From Deltaproteobacteria bacterium (GTDB taxonomy: Bacteria; Desulfobacterota; Syntrophia; Syntrophales; UBA2185), in contig JAPLJQ010000113.1 in assembly GCA_026388495.1 (NCBI GenBank), positions 1 to 10,806 of the forward strand: a stretch of 10,806 bases of DNA, read 5' to 3'. The notes beneath the pieces were generated by a model. It was not told the origin of the DNA and made no database searches. It was given only the letters and a program-made list of their open reading frames with translations. Position numbers and translations under genes: made by a program. Of this stretch, positions 1 to 7,100 are shown piece by piece; within the stretch, counting starts at the first letter, position 1, and every line of letters begins with the position of its first letter.

Positions 1-25
1 ACATTCTGACCTGCCTCGGTAAAGA

Positions 26-37
26 CTCTTCCGATCT
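26..37. other. Probable sequencing-adapter remnant
   Basis: The 12 bases CTCTTCCGATCT equal the 3' end of the standard Illumina adapter (…GCTCTTCCGATCT). They lie within 40 bases of the window edge. A chance match to this exact 12-mer is improbable in a sequence of this size, so positions 1 to about 37 may be chimeric or untrimmed. Positions 38-175, up to the ribosome binding site of the formate dehydrogenase operon, show no gene and no promoter I would defend. There is a T-rich stretch at 104-116 without a convincing stem before it. The true promoter of the operon may be outside the reliable sequence. Confidence 0.6.
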
Positions 38-175
38 ATTTCCTTCATTGTTTTTCACCATGAAGGGCGGATAATGGGTGTGAAGAAAAATGGATGTTTT
101 GCGTTTTTGTTTTTTTGAAAGAGCCGTGATAAAAAGTTAGGTGTGAGGAAGGTATCTTCTAAATTAATTCTTAGA

Positions 176-181
176 AAGGAG
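176..181 (+). promoter_or_regulatory. Ribosome binding site of formate dehydrogenase alpha
   Basis: AAGGAG lies 9 nt before the ATG at 191. It decides the start. An in-frame GTG at 143 has no comparable site and would put 16 extra residues before the twin-arginine motif, which normally sits close to the N-terminus. Confidence 0.75.
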
Positions 182-190
182 CACTTTTTT

Positions 191-3100
191 ATGGATGTTA
201 GCAGAAGAGGTTTCTTGAAGATCTCTGGTGCAATCCTGGCGACAAGTGGAATCGGTATCAGTTTAAAGCCCGTATCCGCCTATGCACAGCCCCTGAAGAT
301 CAAATATGCTAAAGAGACCACGACCGTTTGCCCCTATTGCTCTGTCGGATGCAGCATCATTGTATCCAGCCGGGACGGCAAGGTCGTCAATACGGAAGGG
401 GATCCTGACAGCCCCATTAACAAAGGGTCTCTGTGCAGCAAGGGCGGCTCTATCTACCAGATGTCCGTCAACAAAAACCGCCTGGACAAGCCCCTTTACC
501 GGGAACCGTACGGCACGGAATGGAAAGAAGTGACGTGGGAATGGGCGATTGAAAAGATTGCGGAAAATGTCAAGAAGAGCCGTGATAAGAGTTTTAAATT
601 CAAAAACGATAAAGGTGAAACGGTAAACCGCACGGAGGGCATCGCTTCCGTAGGCAGTGCTGCCATGGATCTCGAAGAGTGTTTCACCTATCAAAAATTC
701 CTGAGGGGGTTGGGCCTGGTCTACATCGAACATCAGGCCCGTATATGACACAGCCCAACTGTACCGGCTCTGGCAGAGTCGTTCGGACGCGGCGCAATGA
801 CGAATCACTGGATCGACTTCCGCAATGCGGATGTTATCCTGATCATGGGAAGCAACCCCGCTTCCAATCATCCCGTTTCCTGGAAATGGATACAGGATGC
901 CGTAGACAAGAGGGGAGCGAAGGTGATCTGCGTGGACCCGAGGTTCACCCAGTCTGCTTCGAAGGCACACGTATATGCCCCCCTGCGATCAGGGACGGAT
1001 ATCGCCATACTCGGCGGTATGATCAAGTATATCATCGATAACAAACTATATTTTGATGAGTATGTAAAACCCTACACCAATGCCTCGTTTCTGGTGAATC
1101 CCGCCTTGAAGCTCCCCGGAGACAACAACGGCGTATTCTCCGGACTTGAAGGCGGCAAGTACAACAAGGACACCTGGTCCTATCAGACGGGCGGCGACGG
1201 AGTCATCAAGAAGGACCCAAGCCTTCAGGACCCCAACTGTGTGTTCCAGCTCTTGAAGAAACACTATTCCCGTTACACGCTTGATCTCGTGTCCAGGATA
1301 AGCGGGACACCCAAAGATAAGCTGGAAGAAGTATATAAAATGTATGGGAGTACCGGCAAACCCGACAGGGCGGGCGTCGAGCTTTACGCCATGGGCTGGA
1401 CCCAGCATACCGTAGGCGTTCAGAACATTCGGACGATGTGCATAATTCAGCTCCTCCTCGGCAACATGGGCATCGCGGGCGGCGGCATCGCGGCCATGCG
1501 TGGCGAGTCCAACGTCCAGGGCTCCACGGATCACGGCCTTCTGTTCCATATCTGGCCGGGCTATCTCGGAACCCCGACAGGTTCTCTTAAGACCCTTAAA
1601 GAGTACGACGAGAAGCGAACGCCAAAGACAAAGGAAAAGAACAGTCTCAACTGGTGGAAGAACTTCCCGAAATATTCGGCGAGTTTTCTGCGATCCATGT
1701 ACGGGAAGAACGCCACCCTTGAAGAGTCCTATGCCATGATGCCCAAGCTCGACGATGGGATGAATGGTTCCTGGCTGGTGCTTTTCGATCAGATGTATAA
1801 AAACAAATTTACCGGTTTCTTCGCCTGGGGCATGAACCCTGCGTGCAGCGGGGCGCATTCGAACAAGGTTCGTCAGGCTTTAGGCAAAGTGGACTGGATG
1901 GTCAATGTCAATCTTTTCGACAATGAAACGGGCTCCTTCTGGAGAGGCCCCGGCATGGATCCTAAGAAGATCAAAACAGAAGTCTTCATGCTTCCCTGCG
2001 CCTCTTCCATTGAGAAAGAAGGAAGCCTTGCCAACAGCAGTCGGCTTCAGCAGTGGCGTTATAAGGCGGTAAACCCCCCGGGAATCGCCCTGCCCGACGG
2101 CGATATCATGAGTGAAATCCATTTCAAGGTTCGGGAACTCTATGAAAAGGGAGATGGCCCCCATAAGGAAGCCATCATGAAGTTGACCTGGCCTTACGGC
2201 AAGAAAACGCCTTCCGGCCACTTCCATTATGATCCCCGTAAGGTAGCTGCAGAAATCAACGGTTTCTTCCTGGAAGACAAAAAGGTGGAAGTTCCCAACA
2301 AGAAAGGGGAGTTCAAGGAATTCAAGAAAGGCGATTTGGTTCCCACCTTCGCCTTCCTTCAGGACGATGGCTCGACTTCATCCGGCTGCTGGGTCTATTG
2401 CGGCTCCGTGAACGAAAAGGGCATTCTACCCATGCGCCGGGGGCAGGCGGATGCAACCGGTCTTGGACTCTATCCCGAATGGGCCTGGAGCTGGCCGGTC
2501 AACCGCCGGATCATCTACAACGGCGCCTCAGTCGATCTCAACGGCAAGCCCTGGGATCCCAAGCGGGCTGTCATCTCCTGGACCGGCGAGAAATGGGTGG
2601 GCGACATCCCGGATGGCGCCGGCGATCCCGGTTCCGGACGGCCGCCTTTCATCATGAAGCCGGACGGCGTGGCCAGCCTCTTCGGCCCGGGTCTGGCGGA
2701 CGGTCCTTTCCCCGAGCATTACGAACCCCTCGAGTGTCCCGTGGAAAAGAACCTCATGTCGCCACAGAAGAACAACCCGGCGATCAAGCGGTTCGACAAA
2801 CCCGGCGTAGGCTCCGATATGGATGTTTACTCCGGTGTGGCAAGTTGCGATCCCCGGTTCCCGTTTATCTGTAGCACCTACCGAGTCAGCGAACACTGGC
2901 AAACGGGCGTTTTGACACGCTGGTGTCCGTGGCTGGCGGAGATGCAACCGGGCATGTTCGTAGAAATGAGTCTGGAGCTCGCCAAGGAAAGGAAAATCAG
3001 AAACGGCGAGAAAGTCATTGTAAAATCTCCAAGAGGCGAGGTTGAAGCTACAGCCATTGTCACCCCGAGATTCAAGCCATTCAATATTGATGGCACCATT

Positions 3101-3319
3101 GTGCACGAAGTCGGAATTCCCTGGCATTTCGGCTGGATCACACAGGCAAGGCCGAAAGGCAAGTATGGTCCGCTGGACAAGAAGCCGGAGGTGTTTACTT
3201 TCGGGGACGCCGCGAATCTGCTCACCCCGACGATAGGCGATGCCAATACAGGAATACCGGAGAGCAAGGCCTTCATGGTTAATGTCGTGAAGAAGTTCGC
3301 GAAGAAGGGGGTGAACTAA
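191..3319 (+). CDS. fdnG: Formate dehydrogenase, catalytic alpha subunit, selenocysteine-containing, Tat-exported (FdnG-like)
   Basis: Oxidises formate to CO2 (or the reverse) at a Mo- or W-bis-MGD centre on the outer face of the cytoplasmic membrane. An in-frame TGA at 746-748 is read as selenocysteine 186: the reading continues without a shift, and the flanks (HQAR-I before, HSPT then GRGAMTNHW after) match the FdnG active site, where Sec is followed by His. About 1042 residues results, against 1015 in E. coli FdnG. Residues 4-10 carry the twin-arginine motif SRRGFLK, followed by a hydrophobic stretch and a likely cleavage after AYA (residue 32). One 4Fe-4S cluster is bound by C47, C50, C54 and C82, with the conserved Lys84 after it. 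The molybdopterin oxidoreductase fold follows, and a molybdopterin-dinucleotide binding domain lies at about 885-1030. The stop TAA abuts the ATG of the beta gene. Automated callers will split this gene into 191-748 and 797-3319 fragments. The metal (Mo or W) cannot be told from sequence. Confidence 0.95.
746..776 (+). promoter_or_regulatory. UGA selenocysteine codon and bacterial SECIS hairpin
   Basis: TGA at 746-748 is followed by a hairpin inside the coding sequence. C759-U760-G761 pair with C774-A775-G776; U762-A763 bulge out; C764-C765-G766 pair with U771-G772-G773 (one G-U); the loop is GCUC at 767-770. The E. coli fdhF SECIS has the same plan: 3 bp, bulged U, 3 bp, 4-nt loop. The loop begins 18 nt after the UGA and has G at its first position, which fits the described bacterial SECIS rule (loop 16-37 nt downstream, G in the first two loop bases). 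An alternative pairing extends the helix to 758-779 with two mismatches. The fold was done by hand; SelB binding is inferred. Confidence 0.8.
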
Positions 3320-4114
3320 ATGACTGAGAAGATCAAACTCTTTGATATATCGAAATGTACCGGTTGCCGTGGTTGCCAGCTGGCTTGCAAGCAATGGAAT
3401 CAGTTGCAGGCAAAGCAGACGAGGCACATGGGAACCTATCAGAATCCACCGGATCTCCAGGCGAACACGTATTTGTTGATGCGGTTTCAGGAGATGGCGG
3501 ATGCGAAAGGCGGCGTGAAGTGGTTTTTCCGGCATAGCGCCTGTATGCACTGCACCGATGCGGCCTGTGTGAAGGTGTGCCCGTCGGGCGCCCTTTACTA
3601 TACAGACATGAAAACGGTTGGGGTAAACCACAGCAAGTGCATTGCCTGCAAGGAATGCATCGCGGCGTGTCCCTTTGATATTCCGAAATACGACGACAAG
3701 ACCGACAAGATCTATAAATGCGACATGTGCGAAAGCAGGCTTTCAAACAATCTGGGGCCTGCCTGTGCAAAGGCCTGTCCTACCGGAGCGCTCCAGTGGG
3801 GAGACAAGGATACCTTGTTGAAGCTTGCTTACAAGCGGGCGAAGGAACTGGGCGACGGTGCTTATGTTTACGGGGATAAATATGTGGATGGGACGCATCT
3901 GGTGTATGTCCTTCAGGAGAAGGCCAGTGTGTACGCCGCACTTCCCACGAGTCCCAAGGTGCCGCTATCCATCGTCTTGTGGAAGGACGTTTTGAAGCCG
4001 CTTAGTCTTTTGGCGGCAGGGGGCGTCCTGGCCGGGTCGTTCCTGCATTACATCATCCATGGGCCGAAGACCCCTGATGAAGATAGTGTTACCAAGACGG
4101 AAGGGGGTGAGTAA
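3320..4114 (+). CDS. fdnH: Formate dehydrogenase, iron-sulfur beta subunit (FdnH-like)
   Basis: Transfers electrons from the alpha subunit to the membrane cytochrome b. The 264 residues carry sixteen cysteines in four clusters: 13/16/19/23, 75/78/83/87, 107/110/113/117 and 134/137/149/153. This is the four-[4Fe-4S] ferredoxin pattern of FdnH/HybA-type subunits. A single hydrophobic segment at about 226-246, followed by a polar tail, matches the C-terminal anchor that fixes FdnH to the membrane. There is no signal peptide of its own, consistent with export together with the Tat-signal-bearing alpha subunit. The start abuts the alpha stop codon (TAA then ATG), and the Shine-Dalgarno AAGGGGGTGA (3305-3314) lies within the end of the alpha gene, so translation is probably coupled. 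E. coli FdnH is 294 residues; this one has a shorter C-terminal tail. Confidence 0.93.
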   Translation: MTEKIKLFDISKCTGCRGCQLACKQWNQLQAKQTRHMGTYQNPPDLQANTYLLMRFQEMADAKGGVKWFFRHSACMHCTDAACVKVCPSGALYYTDMKTVGVNHSKCIACKECIAACPFDIPKYDDKTDKIYKCDMCESRLSNNLGPACAKACPTGALQWGDKDTLLKLAYKRAKELGDGAYVYGDKYVDGTHLVYVLQEKASVYAALPTSPKVPLSIVLWKDVLKPLSLLAAGGVLAGSFLHYIIHGPKTPDEDSVTKTEGGE

Positions 4115-4116
4115 TC

Positions 4117-4773
4117 ATGAAGAGAGGCTTAATTCAGGCTACAGATTGGTATGAGAGATTGGTTCACTGGATGCTGGCACTTTCCTGCCTTGCCTTGTGC
4201 TTTACGGGGTTGGGTATGATGTTTCACTCATTTAACTTTATCGCGAACATCATGGGTGGACTGGTCGTTACGAAATATGTGCACAACTTCACGGGACTCC
4301 TTTTCGGCCTTGCCCTTTTGCTGGCCATTAAAATGTGGTGGCATGAGGCCGGTGTGTTTTCCATGCCGGAGGATCTGGACTGGATGATGTGCGCCGGCGG
4401 TTATCTCTGGCATGTGGATAAGGTTCCCGAGACGGGGAAATACAATCCCGGGCAGAAGATGTTTTTTCTGGCGGTGGCCATTTTCGGTGCGGTCATGGTG
4501 GTGACGGGTCTTGTCATGTGGTTCCCGTTGAGTTTTCCGTCCTGGCTGGTGCGCTGGATGTTCACGTTCCACGCATTAGGATTTGTGGTGATTTTTGCGT
4601 TTTTCCTTGTCCATCTGTATTTAGGGACCATCGGTTCACCTGGTTCCCTGGATGCGATGACAACGGGCTGGGTCACGAGGGCGTGGTTGAAGAAGCAGCA
4701 TCCCAAGTGGTTGAAGGAGATGGAAGAAGAGGGGACCCTCGTGGTTTCAGGAGAAGAAAAAGGTTCTCACTGA
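4117..4773 (+). CDS. fdnI: Formate dehydrogenase, cytochrome b gamma subunit (FdnI-like)
   Basis: Integral membrane dihaem cytochrome b that passes electrons from the beta subunit to the quinone pool. Length is 218 residues, against 217 in E. coli FdnI. Four hydrophobic segments lie at about 17-36, 53-73, 113-136 and 147-170. The four haem-ligand histidines are all present: H17, H56, H152 and H166, equivalent to H18, H57, H155 and H169 in E. coli. The family motif GKYNPGQK is at 107-114. The ATG follows the beta stop by two bases, with Shine-Dalgarno AAGGGGGTGA at 4101-4110 inside the beta gene. It is the last gene of the operon and is followed by a strong terminator. Presence of this subunit marks a quinone-linked membrane enzyme rather than a soluble NAD- or ferredoxin-linked formate dehydrogenase. 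Confidence 0.94.
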   Translation: MKRGLIQATDWYERLVHWMLALSCLALCFTGLGMMFHSFNFIANIMGGLVVTKYVHNFTGLLFGLALLLAIKMWWHEAGVFSMPEDLDWMMCAGGYLWHVDKVPETGKYNPGQKMFFLAVAIFGAVMVVTGLVMWFPLSFPSWLVRWMFTFHALGFVVIFAFFLVHLYLGTIGSPGSLDAMTTGWVTRAWLKKQHPKWLKEMEEEGTLVVSGEEKGSH

Positions 4774-4811
4774 CCTTGTAACATAAAGCGTTTTATTAAA
4801 AGGGATTGACT

Positions 4812-4847
4812 GGAGCGCCGTTCATCTGAGAACGGCGCTCCTTTTTT
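4812..4847 (+). terminator. Rho-independent terminator of the formate dehydrogenase operon
   Basis: A perfect 12-bp stem (GGAGCGCCGTTC 4812-4823 with GAACGGCGCTCC 4830-4841) closes a 6-nt loop ATCTGA and is followed at once by TTTTTT (4842-4847). It lies 38 bases after the gamma stop codon. On the minus strand the hairpin lacks an adjacent T-run, so it should work mainly for + strand transcripts. Confidence 0.93.
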
Positions 4848-4869
4848 ATTGCCTTCCCTCGGTACCGAA

Positions 4870-5057
4870 GGGTGTGACACTCTGAGACAGTTAGGCTCCT
4901 CCTTCTTTACCCCCAGGTCCAAGGCTTTTTTAGGACAGGCCTCGATACAGAGGATGCGGTTATTGCAGGGTTTGTCCGTGACCGGCGGATCGGAAAAGAG
5001 AGACGGTTCCGTGAGGATCGCCGTGAAGCTGAGGCGGGAAACGTAGCGGGGATAGAT
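4870..5057 (-). pseudogene. Remnant of a 4Fe-4S ferredoxin-type domain
   Basis: Reading the minus strand directly after the adenylate cyclase stop codon, in the same frame, gives an open stretch with the pattern PRYVSRLSFTAILTEP, then DPP, then CNNRILCIEACPKKALDLG. This resembles the 4Fe-4S region of epoxyqueuosine-reductase-like (QueG-type) iron-sulfur proteins, where a GPR…R…T…PL…DPP stretch precedes C-x2-C-x2-C-x3-C-P. Here the second cysteine is Arg (CGC instead of TGC, one transition), leaving C-x5-C-x3-C-P (codons at 4967 to 4935). No ATG, GTG or TTG lies in frame between the cyclase stop and the motif, so it has no start of its own. The rest of the presumed gene is missing. The family match is from memory; that it is a decayed fragment is inference. 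Confidence 0.55.
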
Positions 5058-6956
5058 TCATTCGGTTAGACGCGATATCGGCAGTAATACCTCGGTGACG
5101 AGCCTTTTCGTTCTTGCGATGATCTTCTCGTAATAGATGCTGTTTCGCTGGATGTAATAGTATATCTCCGTCCCGACGAACTTTCTGCCGCTGCTCTCCA
5201 CAAACCCCCGGAATTTTGCCTGTGAATTGAACCGCCGAACGAAAAGCTCCCCCCAGTTGTTTCTGTAGATAAGGCAGAATTCGTTCATGCCCTCGCCGGC
5301 GTGGGGACCTTCAAAGCTGATCACGATGAGCATTTTCGTTACCTTTTCCGGTTCAAGATAATTCTCAAAATCAACGCCCGTTACATCGAAGATTCCGAAG
5401 ACCTCTTTGATCGTTCTTGCCAGGTTTCTGATTTCCTGAAGGGTCACCGGTCTGGAATTGGCTGTCATACGGACATCCCCGTCCTGATAAATGCCGTTCC
5501 ATACGATATACGTGATGCAGTATACAATATCCGCACTGGCGACTACCGGTTTTGATGAATCGCCCGCAGCGAAGACACGCCACGATTTCCTTTCAATACT
5601 GAACGTGAAGGTCGGAAGATTAAGGTTTAAGAGAGGTTTATGGATCACTGTAATCTTATGGTGTTTCGTCTCCAGACATGTCGCAAGCTTTCTGCCAATG
5701 ATGGTCATATCCTGGGGTGTGAGACTGCTGATGACATCCTTCTGACAGGCTGTAATGCCTTTGTATATCTTCACGAGGAGGGAAAAGATTTTCTTTCCGA
5801 AATTCAGTTGTTCCCGCAGTGGCCAGTCGGCAAATCCATTCAGGCGGAAGATTTGTTCCCGAGTCAGGGGAAATGATTGGAAAATCTTCCTGGCAAGGTT
5901 TTCCTTGAGAGTTACCTTTTTAGAGTAAAACTTGATTCCATAGCGCAGGTAGCAGCACTCCTTGATAAATTCAAATGTATCGAGATCGATTTCTTGATAG
6001 AAATCGAGAACAGCCCTCAACGTGAACATGCCGGGATCGTAAAAAATGAATTCTTTCTCCTGGCTGAGGATCGAATTTCGAAAGCGGTGGCATAACAGTT
6101 CCTCACCGGATGAAACGATAAGCATCTCCAAAAGGAGCATCTTGATAATGGATTTCAGGGGGTGGGTCAAGGCCTTGTTAAACTGCCAAAGGGCGGCGCC
6201 GAAGTATTCATCGCTGTCGACGGAATCCAGGGGACCCATGTCGATGAAGTCGTAATCTCCGAAGGCGCCGTCAGTGTATCGGGCGGCGAGTTTCTGATAA
6301 TCGACATGACCATGAGGATCGTAGCAAACCCACCACAGGGGAATCTTTCCGGAGATCATAAGGGTCGTCCGGTAGAACTCTTCTTTAAGGACATTGCGCT
6401 GGGCGCTTCCGGAACTTTCATAATCAAGAGGCCCAAAGTTTGAATTTCTGATATCACCAACACTGCAGATGAAGAAATAAACCGGCATTTTAAGATTGGC
6501 GTCAATCCAGTCCTTAATGAGATATATCTTCTGTAAAAGATGCCTTTTCGATTTTTCGTCAAAATCGGCTTTTTCGATACAGATCCAGATATCACAGTCC
6601 GATGAGGCCGTCTGACTGATCGTACCGATACTCCCAATGGTGTAAATCCCCTGTATATAACATACCTGGGTTGAGGGAATCAGCAGGGACCCTTGCTTCC
6701 TGATGTTGAACATCGTCTTGAAGACGGGCTCACGTTTGATGATTGCTCTGTCCGTTGTGGCGCCGAAAACCGCAATCGGCCTTTTCAGATCATGCACATA
6801 ACCGGGAACGGAGGGATCATTGACACTCAACATCCAGGGCAGGAGATAAAGAATGGCTTCGCTGTCCTTTGGTGAAAGCTCGGAAAAAATATTTCTCCGG
6901 AAATTATTATAGGCGAGATAAATCTTCTTGTTCTGAACAAACGTTTTCAGGAACAT
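5058..6956 (-). CDS. Class I adenylate cyclase-like protein
   Basis: Probably makes cyclic AMP from ATP in the cytoplasm. Of 632 residues, about 100-330 match the catalytic part of enterobacterial CyaA. The nucleotidyltransferase signature GSIG (108-111) is followed by SSDCDIWIC, with D120 and D122 at the positions of the metal-binding aspartates of E. coli CyaA (D116, D118). Later CyaA-like stretches are EEFYRT, DEYFGAALWQ and a run resembling KSIIKMLLLE. E. coli CyaA has 848 residues; this protein is about 200 shorter, mostly at the C-terminal regulatory end. The ATG at 6956 has only a weak purine-rich upstream sequence (GGAAAGAGACAGAG). The gene lies 144 bp downstream of the acyl-CoA ligase on the same strand, so co-transcription is possible but not shown. 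The TGA stop is followed in frame by an Fe-S remnant, so the native C-terminus may have been altered by a deletion. No CRP-like regulator is in the window. Confidence 0.85.
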   Translation of the reverse strand: MFLKTFVQNKKIYLAYNNFRRNIFSELSPKDSEAILYLLPWMLSVNDPSVPGYVHDLKRPIAVFGATTDRAIIKREPVFKTMFNIRKQGSLLIPSTQVCYIQGIYTIGSIGTISQTASSDCDIWICIEKADFDEKSKRHLLQKIYLIKDWIDANLKMPVYFFICSVGDIRNSNFGPLDYESSGSAQRNVLKEEFYRTTLMISGKIPLWWVCYDPHGHVDYQKLAARYTDGAFGDYDFIDMGPLDSVDSDEYFGAALWQFNKALTHPLKSIIKMLLLEMLIVSSGEELLCHRFRNSILSQEKEFIFYDPGMFTLRAVLDFYQEIDLDTFEFIKECCYLRYGIKFYSKKVTLKENLARKIFQSFPLTREQIFRLNGFADWPLREQLNFGKKIFSLLVKIYKGITACQKDVISSLTPQDMTIIGRKLATCLETKHHKITVIHKPLLNLNLPTFTFSIERKSWRVFAAGDSSKPVVASADIVYCITYIVWNGIYQDGDVRMTANSRPVTLQEIRNLARTIKEVFGIFDVTGVDFENYLEPEKVTKMLIVISFEGPHAGEGMNEFCLIYRNNWGELFVRRFNSQAKFRGFVESSGRKFVGTEIYYYIQRNSIYYEKIIARTKRLVTEVLLPISRLTE

Positions 6957-7029
6957 CTCTGTCTCTTTCCAAGAACCTGCTAACGAACAATCTTAATCAA
7001 TAAAACCTGTTATACGTATTTCTCCCTGT

Positions 7030-7045
7030 CCCCGCGAAGGCGGGG
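7030..7045. repeat. GC-rich palindrome, candidate dispersed repeat unit
   Basis: CCCCGC (7030-7035) and GCGGGG (7040-7045) form a perfect 6-bp stem around GAAG, set in the context TGTCCCCGCGAAGGCGGGGATCGAA. This closely resembles the short dispersed element of the type TTCCCGCGAAAGCGGGAATC found in many proteobacterial intergenic regions. It lies between the ligase stop (7101) and the cyclase start (6956). No T-run follows on either strand, so it is not a classical terminator, although it could protect a transcript end. A second weaker structure, CCATGTCATGG flanked by TCTCG and CGAGA, lies at 7066-7089. Confidence 0.5.
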
Positions 7046-7100
7046 ATCGAAACAATACCCTCCCGTCTCGCCATGTCATGGAACCGAGAGACATCATATC

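Noticed and set aside
57..143. Promoter-like boxes before fdnG (TTGAAA at 115-120; a sigma-54-like GG…GC near 92)
   Set aside because: No acceptable -10 box at the right distance from TTGAAA, and the GG-GC spacing does not fit sigma-54.
746..748. TGA as a nonsense mutation making fdnG a pseudogene
   Set aside because: The TGA is at the conserved selenocysteine site, the downstream frame is intact to its stop, and a suitable hairpin follows.
263..970. Long minus-strand ORF opposite the formate dehydrogenase alpha gene (also 1046-1858 and 2528-3631)
   Set aside because: They are antisense to a confidently identified gene and show no recognisable family pattern; they are shadow frames.
5058..5060. 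TGA at the end of the adenylate cyclase as a second selenocysteine codon reading into the Fe-S stretch
   Set aside because: The flanking residues match no known selenoprotein site, and the only nearby hairpin (CGCC…GGCG) has no G in its first two loop bases.
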